A DNA stretch of 42,179 nt from Thauera butanivorans NBRC 103042 (GCF_001591165.1 NZ_BCUG01000053.1:1-42179), one strand, 5' to 3'; positions 8,985 through 16,512 are shown, counted from the stretch's first letter. The notes: generated from the letters alone by a model not told the origin. Translations and numbers: made by a program.

Positions 8985-10076
8985 TTAACGGACGTTGCGG
9001 TTGAGGGCCGCGTAGATGCTGTCGACCGACACGGTCGGCACGGCGGGCCGCGAGGGCTGGCCCGGCTGGTGAGCACGCGGGTGCGTGTCGGTATGGCGCT
9101 CGTCGGCGTTGGCTGCGAGCGCATTGATGAGTTCGGCGCGGACCTGGTCCAGGCTGAGCCGTTGCCTGATGAAGCCGCCCGCACGGTCGGCGGCGCTGGC
9201 GAAGGCGCAGAGATCGCGGACTTCGCGGGCCTCCTTGATTGCGGCAGCGGCCTGGGCGGTGGTGGTGATGCCGCCGTCGAGCAGCCAGGCGGCAACGTAG
9301 TCACCCAGCCCCTCGGCCACGGCCAGGGCGTTGATCTGGGCGGCGAAGGTGGCATCCGCTGGCTGCACAGGCGGAGGGGTGACGACTGCGGGCGCGGCGG
9401 CAGGCACCGGAGCCGGGACAGCTGTGGCGGCCTGGGCAGTTGCGCGGGCAATAACGTCGGCGGGGATTTCCAGTGCTGCGGCAATGGCCTGCAGCGGACT
9501 GGCGGCAGTGGCGGAGACTGCGGCGCCCTGCTCCGCGATCTCGATCACGGAGTCGGCCCAGCCAGCGGCGACGGCCTCGCGGGCGGTCATCCAGGTGTCG
9601 GTGGCGATCGCATCCGCCAGATCATCAGCCGTCTTGCCAGTGCGGGCGGCGTAGGTTTCGATGATGCTGGCGTTGAGCACGCGGGCGGCCTCGGCGTCTT
9701 CGACCTCTTCACCGTCCTCGGTGACCAGCGACACGCCATGCACCATCATGCTGGCGTTGGCGTAGATGCGGATTTCATCGGCGGCCATGGCCACGATGGT
9801 GCCGGCGCTGGCCGCCACGCCTTCGATGATGGCGACCTTGCGGGCCGGGTGCCGGCGCAGCGCGCCGTACATGGCCAGAGCTTCAGCCAACGAGCCGCCG
9901 AACGAGGTGATGCGGATGATGATTTCGTTGACCGATTCCGCTGCCCACTTGAGTTCGTAGTCGAGGCTTTCGATGGTGCGGCCTTCCATCCTGTTGCCGA
10001 TGACACCGTTGATGCGGATGGTGGCGCTGCGGCCGTCGTCGGCCAGGTTGTAGGCGTACCAGGGTTTCTTTTTCAT
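8985..10076 (-). CDS. Head maturation protease (ClpP/S49-like) with C-terminal scaffold-like region
   Basis: A 363-residue protein; start taken at the ATG at 10076 (MKKKPWYAYNLADDGRSATI). Residues about 10-180 form a ClpP-type fold: oxyanion-side motif SFGGSLAEALAMYGAL, nucleophile region GVAASAGTIVAMAADEI (Ser of ASAG), and His in SMMVHGVS. The C-terminal half is Ala/Pro-rich and helical, like the internal scaffold (Nu3) region of lambda C. It processes the portal and removes scaffold during prohead maturation. In lambda the protease directly follows the portal gene; here lysis genes are inserted between them. Confidence 0.9.
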   Translation of the reverse strand: MKKKPWYAYNLADDGRSATIRINGVIGNRMEGRTIESLDYELKWAAESVNEIIIRITSFGGSLAEALAMYGALRRHPARKVAIIEGVAASAGTIVAMAADEIRIYANASMMVHGVSLVTEDGEEVEDAEAARVLNASIIETYAARTGKTADDLADAIATDTWMTAREAVAAGWADSVIEIAEQGAAVSATAASPLQAIAAALEIPADVIARATAQAATAVPAPVPAAAPAVVTPPPVQPADATFAAQINALAVAEGLGDYVAAWLLDGGITTTAQAAAAIKEAREVRDLCAFASAADRAGGFIRQRLSLDQVRAELINALAANADERHTDTHPRAHQPGQPSRPAVPTVSVDSIYAALNRNVR

Positions 10077-10108
10077 GGGGCGGGCGTCCGTGGATGATAG
10101 GCGCAGTT

Positions 10109-10408
10109 TCAACGCGACGCCGCGCCATCGGCAGGGGACGGATGTCCCCGCAGCAAAGCGGGGATACAGCTGCGATTGATGGCAAGGCAGCGTTCGCCCC
10201 AATGCACGGCCTGGAGTTCCCAGCGCATCATTTCCGCCTCACCGGGCCCCGTCGGGGCCGGCATCGGGCCGCAGGTTTGGAGGCATTCGGGCGGCACCGC
10301 CGCCGGGATGCAGACCGTTGGCCCGGGCGATGGCGTCAAGGAGCAGGCGGAAAGACTCAGGATCGCGAGCGCACTCCAGGCGCGCAGCGTAGGTGATGAT
10401 CTGTTCAT
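10109..10408 (-). CDS. Rz1-like outer-membrane spanin lipoprotein
   Basis: A 99-residue frame beginning inside the Rz gene, in a different reading frame, and running past its end. The N-terminus is a lipoprotein signal peptide with lipobox LSAC (cleavage before Cys22), followed by a Pro/Cys-rich mature part. This embedded-overlapping arrangement is the hallmark of Rz/Rz1 spanins, which fuse inner and outer membranes in the last step of lysis. The C-terminal residues are encoded partly by the 18-bp repeat at 10130, so the true end could be extended relative to relatives. Confidence 0.75.
   Translation of the reverse strand: MNRSSPTLRAWSALAILSLSACSLTPSPGPTVCIPAAVPPECLQTCGPMPAPTGPGEAEMMRWELQAVHWGERCLAINRSCIPALLRGHPSPADGAASR
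10130..10147 (-). repeat. 18-bp late-gene leader repeat, copy 2
   Basis: Identical to the repeats at 6181 and 13548. In this copy the dyad extends to GGGGAC-GGAT-GTCCCC, a perfect 6-bp stem with a 4-nt loop. It ends 53 bp upstream of the protease start codon and overlaps the Rz1 C-terminal codons. Confidence 0.7.
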
Positions 10409-10661
10409 GGCGCGAGGCCTCGGCTAGATGACGAGATGCGGTTTCGGCCTGCTGGCGAGCGATCGTGGCGGTTCGGGTGGCCGTGGCACGCAGTTGCTCA
10501 CCAGCAGTACCAAGTGCGGCCGCGGCATCGGCAAGCGCGACGTGGGCGTTGTCCAGTTGTGCGCGGGCAGCTCGCCCGGCGGCCAGCTCATGCCCACCCC
10601 AGCCACCCAAGCCCAGGCCCACCATGAGCCCCACAAGCGCAACCAATACGATGGACTGCAC
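10239..10661 (-). CDS. Rz-like inner-membrane spanin
   Basis: A 140-residue protein starting at GTG 10661, which has a GGAGG 7 nt upstream and sits 1 bp after the preceding stop. Residues 2-20 are a hydrophobic signal anchor (VLVALVGLMVGLGLGG). The rest is Ala/Gln/Thr-rich and predicted coiled coil, as in Rz proteins. Its 3' half contains the Rz1 start in another frame. Rz and Rz1 together span the periplasm and disrupt the outer membrane after the endolysin has acted. Confidence 0.75.
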   Translation of the reverse strand: MQSIVLVALVGLMVGLGLGGWGGHELAAGRAARAQLDNAHVALADAAAALGTAGEQLRATATRTATIARQQAETASRHLAEASRHEQIITYAARLECARDPESFRLLLDAIARANGLHPGGGAARMPPNLRPDAGPDGAR

Positions 10662-10662
10662 A

Positions 10663-10893
10663 TCACACCTCCCTGGGCTCGATTTCTCCCGTCACCTTCA
10701 GCGGCCATTCCGGCTCGAATGCCGGGTTGATGAAGCCGCACACGGTAAATGCGAGGCCGTAGAAAAATTCGGAGAGTCGCATCAGCGGTACGAATACCCA
10801 ATGGCGCTCGACGATCAGCGGCGCCTCGGTATCGAGGCCGCCGAAATACACCGGACAAATGCCAAACCAGCCCTTGTGATCCACTTTCATCAT
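10663..10893 (-). CDS. Small phage protein in lysis block, unknown function
   Basis: A 76-residue protein (MMKVDHKGWFGICPVYFGGLD...) preceded by a GGAGG box; tandem ATGs at 10893 and 10890 are both possible. The ATG at 10893 overlaps the endolysin stop (ATGA). It contains a moderately hydrophobic stretch, FVPLMRLSEFFYGLAFTVCG, at about residues 38-57 that may contact the membrane. Its position between endolysin and spanins suggests an accessory lysis role, but no family is recognised. Confidence 0.6.
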   Translation of the reverse strand: MMKVDHKGWFGICPVYFGGLDTEAPLIVERHWVFVPLMRLSEFFYGLAFTVCGFINPAFEPEWPLKVTGEIEPREV

Positions 10894-11513
10894 TTTTCGT
10901 CCTCCCATGCGGTGCAGTCGGGCTCCCAGAGCCCCCGCTCTTCCGCCCTGCGTTTGATGAGCCCGGGCAGCGGGATGCCGCCGCCGGTGGTCCATTTCAT
11001 GACCGGTGCGCCGGTGGCGAGCAGCACAACACCCGTTCGGCGATCGACGATGGGGCGCCCCTGCCAGATGCGCGGACGGCCATTGGCGATCTGCGGTGAA
11101 GCATTGAACTCGCGCGCGGCGGCATGGCAGCGGCCGGCGTTGACGTCCCGCAGCAGCTTGGAGGCGGTGAAGTTGCCCTCGCCCACGTTGTCACGGAACA
11201 TGCCCAGCGCCACTGCCTGGCTGAAGGTGACAGGCACCTTGACGTTACGCGCCAGCGAATTGATTACTTCCTGGCTAAGTTCGGCTTCCAGCCATAGCCG
11301 GCACTGCGCGGCAGTGGCAGTCATGCCCGGCACGACGCCGCGCGTGCGCCCCTGACAGATAGTCGGCACACGCCAGCCGTGGGCCGGGTCCGGGTAGGCG
11401 TGGTGGATGGTTTCGCCGGTGTCCGGCAAAACGCTGGTGGGACCGTCGCCTTCGTGGATAACGACCGCAGTTGCAAGCGCGGCAACCAGGGAAGCGGCCG
11501 ACATGGCGGACAC
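10890..11513 (-). CDS. SAR endolysin as separate product (alternative internal start)
   Basis: If the lysozyme is made on its own, possible starts inside the long frame are GTG 11513 and ATG 11504, giving about 204-207 residues; neither has a strong ribosome-binding site. The N-terminal hydrophobic segment would act as a signal-arrest-release anchor. The muramidase domain has the Glu of HEGDG, the AYPDPAHGW and TICQGRT blocks and a C-terminal ERGLW. It would cleave peptidoglycan after membrane depolarisation. This entry overlaps the fused reading above and is an alternative interpretation. Confidence 0.5.
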   Translation of the reverse strand: MSAMSAASLVAALATAVVIHEGDGPTSVLPDTGETIHHAYPDPAHGWRVPTICQGRTRGVVPGMTATAAQCRLWLEAELSQEVINSLARNVKVPVTFSQAVALGMFRDNVGEGNFTASKLLRDVNAGRCHAAAREFNASPQIANGRPRIWQGRPIVDRRTGVVLLATGAPVMKWTTGGGIPLPGLIKRRAEERGLWEPDCTAWEDEK

Positions 11514-11786
11514 CAGGCTGCGGTTGATCTTGCCGTCCTGCCGCCGGCGATTCAGCACCACGGGCTGGTCGCACTGGCGCCGGTCATGCATGTAGCGTTC
11601 GAGCTTCAGCTTGTGGGCCTGTTGCTCGCGCAAGTCACGGCGCCGCCCCCACCAGGCGTTGAGCAGGAATGTGCCGATCGCCGTCAGGATGCCGGTGAGG
11701 ATGCCCCACTCGGTCAGCGTGAGAGACGACAGTACCGACAAGGCCGCGCCGGTGTAACTGGTGATGGACATGCCCTTGTCGGTCAC
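10890..11786 (-). CDS. Holin-like segment and SAR endolysin in one open frame
   Basis: A single stop-free frame holds two lysis modules. Residues 1-86 resemble small class phage holins: MTDKGMSITSYTGAALS, a transmembrane segment near TEWGILTGILTAIGTFLLNA, then a highly charged tail. The second part begins with a signal-anchor (SLVSAMSAASLVAALATAVV) followed by an R21-type lysozyme with HEGDG, AYPDPAHGW, VPTIC and the catalytic-region Glu. GTG 11786 overlaps the portal stop (GTGA), favouring coupled translation; ATG 11771 is an alternative. In related phages holin and endolysin are usually separate genes, so this is either a true fusion or two products with an internal start at about 11513. 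Confidence 0.75.
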   Translation of the reverse strand: MTDKGMSITSYTGAALSVLSSLTLTEWGILTGILTAIGTFLLNAWWGRRRDLREQQAHKLKLERYMHDRRQCDQPVVLNRRRQDGKINRSLVSAMSAASLVAALATAVVIHEGDGPTSVLPDTGETIHHAYPDPAHGWRVPTICQGRTRGVVPGMTATAAQCRLWLEAELSQEVINSLARNVKVPVTFSQAVALGMFRDNVGEGNFTASKLLRDVNAGRCHAAAREFNASPQIANGRPRIWQGRPIVDRRTGVVLLATGAPVMKWTTGGGIPLPGLIKRRAEERGLWEPDCTAWEDEK

Positions 11787-13270
11787 AGTTTTCCCTTGCT
11801 GTCTGCGGCATTGATCTTCAGTCGGCGTTCGCGGGCGACATCCTCTGCACGCTCGGCATCCACCTGCTCCACGTCGTCGCCGTTGGCAGCCACCACGCCG
11901 GCGCGGCTGCGGAATCCGGCCTCCACCTCCATCTTCTTGGCCTGTACGTCCTGCGTGGGGTGGATGTAGGGCCAGGCGTGCGGCGCCCAGGTGCAGCGGA
12001 CGAACTCCGGCAGTTCGGCGGGCGTGAGCAGCCCGGCCAGCACGGCAGCCCGCCCGACGGCATCCCGCACTGGCTGGCAAAACTGCGGGATGATGATCTG
12101 CCACTGTTCCTGTTCGCAGGCGCGGCGGAATTCGTTGAGGACGATGCGCAGGGTGCGGTCGGAGACGTCGCGGATGTCGCCGGTGAGCAGTTCGTAAGGC
12201 GTGCCGCCGCCGGCGGCGATGCCCAGGTGCTGCTGACGCATGAAGTCGGCGTAGTTGGCGCCGGAGTCTGGCGGGGCGGAGAACTTGACGTCTTCGCCAG
12301 GGGCCAGTTCGTGGGCAATGCCCGGCTCCAGGCCGACCATGGGACTACCGTCGTGGTCCAGCTCGATCGGCGCGCCGGTGATTGGGTCGATCTCCGGCGC
12401 GCCACCTTCGGGCTGGCGGGTGATGAACATGGTGTAGAGGTTGCCCAGTTCCTGGCGCAGCACCACGGCATCGTCCAGGTTGTCCACGCTGCGCTGCTTG
12501 GTCATCACGGCAACATTGCAGGGCACGCCGCGCAGCGCACCGGGGCGGGTGGGCTTGTACATGTGCCGCATCTCGCTGGCGGGCACGCGGACGAGGTCGG
12601 CATGACTGACGGCGATAAACGGACCATCGCCGGGGTGTTCGCGGTAGCACCAGTAGGCCGCCCGGCGGCCGATGCGGTCCAGCTCGATGCCCTGCCGCAT
12701 GCGATGCCCCACCGGCATGCCGGGCCAGCTATCGGCATCGAGCGTGGGCACCATGTCTGACTCCAGCAACTGGATCTGCAGCGGCACCATCAGGCCATCG
12801 TCCGCCCGGCGCGGGCGGAAGCGGATGAAGATTTCGCCGGAGGATTTCACCGTTTCCACCGCCAGGGTCTGCTGGCCGTAGAAGTCCAGCACGCCGTCCG
12901 CGTCGGACGCAGCGGCGAAGGCATCCCAGATTTCCGCGTAGCGCTGCTTGCGGCGGGCGGTCTTGGCCTCGGCGCGCGGGATGATGCCGACGCCGATCAG
13001 GTTGGTGCCCCAGACACGGGCGTTGGCCGCCCCGGTCCAGGTGTTGCGCACGGCGTCGCGGGCACGATTGCGGATGGTTTCCAGCCCTGCCGCTGCACGG
13101 TTCGGGCCAGTGCTGGGCGCCCGCCAGCCGCGCGTGCGGCGGCCGTGGCCGGCGGCCTCGTACTGGGCACGGGCCACAAGGCGGACGTCTGCCATCGCAG
13201 CGGGGGCGGATGCAGACGTTTGCACCGCTTTTTTCTCGGCCTTGCGGGCCTTTTTGCCGGGCTTGCTCAT
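11783..13270 (-). CDS. Portal protein, lambda gpB family
   Basis: A 495-residue protein of the lambda portal family: N-terminal basic tail, then GWRAPSTGPNRAA, a block TIRNRARDAVRNTWTGAANA and GTPYELLTGDIRDVSDRTLR in the C-terminal half (lambda B is 533 aa). It forms the dodecameric DNA gate at one capsid vertex, is the docking site for terminase and the seed of head assembly. The ATG at 13270 overlaps the gpW stop (ATGA). The stop is in turn overlapped by the holin GTG, so gpW, portal and lysis genes look translationally coupled. Confidence 0.95.
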   Translation of the reverse strand: MSKPGKKARKAEKKAVQTSASAPAAMADVRLVARAQYEAAGHGRRTRGWRAPSTGPNRAAAGLETIRNRARDAVRNTWTGAANARVWGTNLIGVGIIPRAEAKTARRKQRYAEIWDAFAAASDADGVLDFYGQQTLAVETVKSSGEIFIRFRPRRADDGLMVPLQIQLLESDMVPTLDADSWPGMPVGHRMRQGIELDRIGRRAAYWCYREHPGDGPFIAVSHADLVRVPASEMRHMYKPTRPGALRGVPCNVAVMTKQRSVDNLDDAVVLRQELGNLYTMFITRQPEGGAPEIDPITGAPIELDHDGSPMVGLEPGIAHELAPGEDVKFSAPPDSGANYADFMRQQHLGIAAGGGTPYELLTGDIRDVSDRTLRIVLNEFRRACEQEQWQIIIPQFCQPVRDAVGRAAVLAGLLTPAELPEFVRCTWAPHAWPYIHPTQDVQAKKMEVEAGFRSRAGVVAANGDDVEQVDAERAEDVARERRLKINAADSKGKL

Positions 13271-13494
13271 CGAAAGCCCCGCCCGGCGTGATACAGGCGC
13301 ACCGCACGGCGCCGGGGCTGGCCGGCCGTCGTCGCATCCTCGTCGGCTTTCAGGCGGACGAGGTAGTCACGCGCTGCGATCAGGTCACGCGGGGAGTGGT
13401 ACTGCACCTCGCGGCCGTCGCGGAAGCGCACGGATTTCTCGCCGTTGGCGATCGCGGAGGTGAGTGCATCGATATCGGCTTGGGATACGGCCAT
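13267..13494 (-). CDS. Head-tail joining protein, gpW family
   Basis: A 75-residue protein (MAVSQADIDALTSAIANGEKSVRFRDGREVQYHSPRDL... abbreviated here) with the alpha-beta-beta-alpha pattern of lambda gpW (68 aa), which plugs the head after packaging. The C-terminal tail is basic, as in gpW. It is the first gene of the late block after the regulatory cassette and is preceded by the third copy of the 18-bp repeat 53 bp upstream. In lambda gpW lies between TerL and the portal; here about 4 kb of regulators separate it from the terminase genes. Confidence 0.8.
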   Translation of the reverse strand: MAVSQADIDALTSAIANGEKSVRFRDGREVQYHSPRDLIAARDYLVRLKADEDATTAGQPRRRAVRLYHAGRGFR

Positions 13495-13547
13495 GGCGCT
13501 GTGCCGGGGTGGAGACCGGCACAGGATGGCGAAGGGGTGGGACTATG

Positions 13548-13565
13548 GGCAGGGGACGGATGTCC
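13548..13565 (-). repeat. 18-bp late-gene leader repeat, copy 3
   Basis: Identical to copies at 6181 and 10130, and ends 53 bp upstream of the gpW ATG at 13494, the same distance as copy 2 to its gene. On the coding strand a TTGACA lies just upstream (13572-13577, reading right to left), so this copy may be within or near a late promoter. Confidence 0.7.
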
Positions 13566-13637
13566 TAAGCCTGTCAAGGCATCCGAAATCACTATATGTA
13601 GTAGTGCTGCGTGCAGAAAATAGGGTATTTACCGCCG

Positions 13638-13669
13638 CCCCATTGGCACTCGCTATGGAAGAGTGCTAA
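13638..13669 (+). promoter_or_regulatory. CIRCE (HrcA operator) with heat-shock-like -10 element
   Basis: Positions 13643-13669 read TTGGCACTC-N9-GAGTGCTAA. The CIRCE consensus is TTAGCACTC-N9-GAGTGCTAA, so 17 of 18 specified bases match and the 9-bp spacer is exact. CCCCAT at 13638-13643 overlaps its left edge and matches the -10 element of sigma-32 promoters; I see no good -35. CIRCE normally precedes groESL or hrcA-dnaK. No chaperone gene follows here: only a 7-codon ORF and a terminator. Confidence 0.75.
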
Positions 13670-13670
13670 C

Positions 13671-13694
13671 ATGAAGATTCGGTTTGAATTCTGA
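13671..13694 (+). pseudogene. Mini-ORF MKIRFEF after CIRCE (possible groES start remnant)
   Basis: The ATG immediately following the CIRCE element opens a 7-codon frame, MKIRFEF. Bacterial GroES proteins typically start MKIRPLHDR, so the first four residues agree. There is no ribosome-binding site between CIRCE and ATG. The simplest reading is a deletion remnant of a groESL operon keeping the promoter, four codons and the terminator; chance similarity over four residues cannot be excluded. Confidence 0.3.
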
Positions 13695-13696
13695 CG

Positions 13697-13740
13697 AAAA
13701 AAACCAGCCCTAGTGGTGGAACACTGGGCTGGGTGTTTTT
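13697..13740. terminator. Bidirectional intrinsic terminator
   Basis: Arms CCAGCCCTAGTG (13704-13715) and CACTGGGCTGG (13722-13732) pair with one bulged A. The plus-strand 3' side is GTGTTTTT, and the minus-strand 3' side is seven U residues (A-run 13697-13703), so it can end transcripts from both sides. On the plus strand it would stop a transcript of under 100 nt initiated at the CIRCE promoter. On the minus strand it would separate the regulatory cassette from the late gpW operon. The rest of the 13495-13919 gap shows no other gene. Confidence 0.8.
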
Positions 13741-13919
13741 ATTGCAACGAATTCGGCCGAGCCTGGCGCACTGGTTGCCTTCCAAAGACGTTTAAAACCA
13801 GTGCATTCACTACACGCTAGCGAAGCGGGATTATAAGCGCTTTTTGTTTTCTAAGCAAACTGCACGAAACATGGAAGCGCTCCCGCCCAAGCTGAGGCCT
13901 TTTGATAGGAGCTATGCTC

Positions 13920-14783
13920 ATGGCCCAGTCTCATCAGTACTCCCTCGCCCTAATCCAACACGAGGTCAACAACGCAGTTATCAGCCAGCGCGCCAGTGAT
14001 GGCTACATCAACGCCACCGCTTTGTGCCAAGCGGTAAGCAAGCAGTTCAAGGACTACATGGCGAACAAGAGCACCATGGAGTTCCTGAACGAACTGTCTG
14101 CAGACACAGGGCTGCAGATTCAATTGGTGGAAAAATCCCTAGTTGAACAAAAACAGGCACTTGTAGAGACCTTTCCCGGCGCCCCCTCTACCGGAGGCGG
14201 AAGCTGGGTACATCCTCAGGTCGCCATCCACCTCGGTCAATGGGCGTCCGGAAAGTTCGCCGTCCAAGTGTCGAAATGGGTTCACGACTGGATGACTGGC
14301 AGGGGAACTCCGTATGCCCGCGCCCTCCCGTACCACATCCGCCGCCATATGATGAACCAGTCTGGCGTTCCCGCCGGCTACTTCAGCATCCTGCAGGAGA
14401 TGACATTCATGCTCATCGCCCCGCTCGAACAGGCAGGGTATGAGCTGCCGGAACGCATGGTGCCAGACATCAGCATGGGAATGTTCTTGTGCAAGCATCT
14501 GCGGGATCAGCTCGGGGTCGATACCAGCACCCTGCCGGTCTACAGCCACTGCTATCCGGACGGGCGGATCGTCGAAGCAAAGCTGTACCCCAACGAGTAC
14601 CTGGCCGAGTTCCGCCGCATCATCCAGTCCGAGTGGCTGCCGAAGCGTTCGGCCACGTACTTCAAAGAACGTGACCCGGTATCCCTGCCTTACCTAGATA
14701 AAGTGATCCTGGCCCTGCCCGGCCCGGTATCCGCCGCCAACGCACCGAAGTTTCGCTTGAGCACAAAAAAATCCTCCTGGTAA
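13920..14783 (+). CDS. KilA-N domain DNA-binding protein
   Basis: A 287-residue protein; ATG 13920 chosen because TAGGAG lies about 9 nt upstream, while ATG 13914 is too close. Residues about 8-125 form a KilA-N domain: VISQRASDGYINATALCQAV near the start, then VHPQVAIHLGQWASGKFAVQ and VSKWVHDWMTG. KilA-N domains are found in phage regulators and antirepressors and bind DNA. The C-terminal half is of a phage-specific type without a recognised fold. It is transcribed alone, opposite to its neighbours, and ends at a strong terminator at 14796. It looks like an independently regulated accessory gene (a moron) or an immunity modulator. Confidence 0.85.
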   Translation: MAQSHQYSLALIQHEVNNAVISQRASDGYINATALCQAVSKQFKDYMANKSTMEFLNELSADTGLQIQLVEKSLVEQKQALVETFPGAPSTGGGSWVHPQVAIHLGQWASGKFAVQVSKWVHDWMTGRGTPYARALPYHIRRHMMNQSGVPAGYFSILQEMTFMLIAPLEQAGYELPERMVPDISMGMFLCKHLRDQLGVDTSTLPVYSHCYPDGRIVEAKLYPNEYLAEFRRIIQSEWLPKRSATYFKERDPVSLPYLDKVILALPGPVSAANAPKFRLSTKKSSW

Positions 14784-14795
14784 TCGTATCCACCA

Positions 14796-14816
14796 CCCCG
14801 CTTCGGCGGGGTTTTT
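14796..14816 (+). terminator. Intrinsic terminator of the KilA-N gene
   Basis: CCCCGC-TTCG-GCGGGG followed by TTTTT, a perfect 6-bp GC stem with a UUCG tetraloop, 12 bp after the stop codon. Its U-run reaches the last base of the opposing antirepressor gene. Confidence 0.9.
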
Positions 14817-15769
14817 CATGCCCGGCAGTCTGTCCATCCATCGAGCGCCTGGACGAACTCATCAGCGCGAACGGTAAGCCACTCAGCCTGCGACACCCCA
14901 GCCGGCGGCATCAGTTCATGCTCGGGAAGCACGAAGCCGGCCATCATTGCCGTGCCCGCTTCATCCAGATAGCGGGCGCGACGGTGGCGCAGATCGGGGC
15001 GGCGGGTCATGGCGCCCACCACGCGGGGTAAGGAGCCGGCGGGTTCGCCGCCGCCCGCCCGCCAGTGGCAGTAGGCGGCATACAGGTCCGTGCTGCGGCA
15101 GGGCACCACCGGCAGCGGAAGAGTGCCGGCCAGCCAGGCGTCGCAGAAGGCGTGGACGCCGAGCGGGTCGAGCAGCGCGGGCGTGTTGGCGGTGGCGAGG
15201 TCCGGGGCGTCCAGTTCATCGAGCATGTCGATGCCGGTGCGGTGGCGGGCGACTTCGTTGGCGCGGCGCAGTGCGCGCGGCAGCGGCAGGCCGGCGCTGC
15301 GGCTGCTGCGCAGGATGCTGCGGAAGATGCGGTCCGCGCTGACGAGTTGGTCGGCGGCATGGGCCGGGTTGCCGGTGAGGAAGGGGCCGGGGGCGGTGCC
15401 CTGCCCCGCGCCGGGCAGGGCGTAGCTGCCCTCGCGGCGCAGTGCGGGCAGCACCTCGCTGGTGATCCACTTGCGGAAGGCTTTGGCTGCTGGCTTGCGA
15501 CTCTTGAGCACGAAAGCGTACATACCCGACTCGTTAATGATGGTGGCACGCTGGTCGCCGCCAGGGGTACGCACAATCTGAGTACCCTTTTCGTCCTCAT
15601 CTAGATCCCCAAGGGGTCCGGTACTGTCGGACCCCTTCCATGTAATCCCGAGCACACTGGCAATGTCCTTGGCGACGAACCACGGTTCGCCATCGATCAT
15701 GAGCGTGCGCACGGCGGCGGCATCGAAGGCGAAAACGGTGATTTCTGGCATTTGCGGCTCAAGCAACAT
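14816..15769 (-). CDS. BRO-N domain protein, antirepressor-like
   Basis: A 317-residue protein, start at ATG 15769 with a perfect AGGAGG 5 nt upstream. Residues about 8-110 are a BRO-N domain: FDAAAVRTLMIDGEPWFVAKDI, then VLGI, IINESGMYAFVLKSRKPAAK and FRKWITSEVLPALRREG. The C-terminal half is Ala/Arg-rich and resembles the C-terminal region of other prophage antirepressor partners. The gene overlaps the preceding antirepressor stop by 1 bp, so both are co-translated. Such proteins bind and inactivate phage repressors. Here it is the second gene of a unit with a C4-like leader. Confidence 0.85.
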   Translation of the reverse strand: MLLEPQMPEITVFAFDAAAVRTLMIDGEPWFVAKDIASVLGITWKGSDSTGPLGDLDEDEKGTQIVRTPGGDQRATIINESGMYAFVLKSRKPAAKAFRKWITSEVLPALRREGSYALPGAGQGTAPGPFLTGNPAHAADQLVSADRIFRSILRSSRSAGLPLPRALRRANEVARHRTGIDMLDELDAPDLATANTPALLDPLGVHAFCDAWLAGTLPLPVVPCRSTDLYAAYCHWRAGGGEPAGSLPRVVGAMTRRPDLRHRRARYLDEAGTAMMAGFVLPEHELMPPAGVSQAEWLTVRADEFVQALDGWTDCRA

Positions 15770-16512
15770 CACAGCCTCCTGTACGCAGCTTCGCATTCGG
15801 CCTTGTGTTCTTGATAAGCGGCGCGGTCGGCGATGCGCTGCGCCGCCGCGGCGGCGATGTCGGCAAGCAGCGAGGTCTTGAGCATCGTGGCCGGGTCGCG
15901 CAGGATGCGCGGGGCCTCGCGCCACGGGAACACGCAGGCGTCGGGCGCAACCGGCTGGATCCGGGGCTTGTCGCCGTCGATCTCGAGGACGTAGCGGGGA
16001 CGGAACGCAGCATGCTCGCCGCCGGCCATGAAGTGCCTGAACAAGTCGATCTGGATCGAGGCGCAGAACACCGCAGACGCCATCCAGGCGGAGCGGTAGG
16101 CGGGGTCATGGGGGTCGGCGGCGATGGTGGGCTGCGCTTCGGTGCCCAGCTGTGCCGTGGCGCCGACCTCCCGATCCAGGATGTCCAGCACCCAGCGGCG
16201 GAACTCGGCCGCTACCGGCGTGCGGGAGAACATCGCCAGCAGGTGCGCGCCGCGAAGAGAGAAGAGCCTGACCTTGGTGCGCAGGTTTTTCGAGGCCCCC
16301 GAAGTGGGGTTCTCGGCAAGTACCGTCATTGCCGGGGTGAATTCGTCTACGTGACGGTCGTAGAGTCGGCCGATCTTGTCATCTCGGCTGTAACCGAGTG
16401 CCAGGGCAATCTCGGCCGAGGTGAGCCAGATTTGGCCGTCGTAACGATCAATGGGGGTGAAGGTGGTGTCGTGAAAGACGAGCGCGGACGCGCCTTGGGC
16501 GTTGGTGGCCAT
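15769..16512 (-). CDS. P22_AR_N-type antirepressor
   Basis: A 247-residue protein; ATG 16512 chosen as the start of the recognisable domain. Residues about 12-125 match the P22 antirepressor N-terminal (P22_AR_N) pattern: WLTSAEIALALGYSRDDKI, RHVDEFTPAMTVL, VRLFSLRGAHLLAMFSRTPV and FRRWVLDILDREVG. The C-terminal part shares composition with that of the following BRO-N protein. Antirepressors free a prophage from its repressor and are usually held silent by an RNA or second repressor. The 130-nt leader carries paired complementary segments that could occlude the translation start region, as in phage P1 C4 control. Confidence 0.85.
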   Translation of the reverse strand: MATNAQGASALVFHDTTFTPIDRYDGQIWLTSAEIALALGYSRDDKIGRLYDRHVDEFTPAMTVLAENPTSGASKNLRTKVRLFSLRGAHLLAMFSRTPVAAEFRRWVLDILDREVGATAQLGTEAQPTIAADPHDPAYRSAWMASAVFCASIQIDLFRHFMAGGEHAAFRPRYVLEIDGDKPRIQPVAPDACVFPWREAPRILRDPATMLKTSLLADIAAAAAQRIADRAAYQEHKAECEAAYRRL

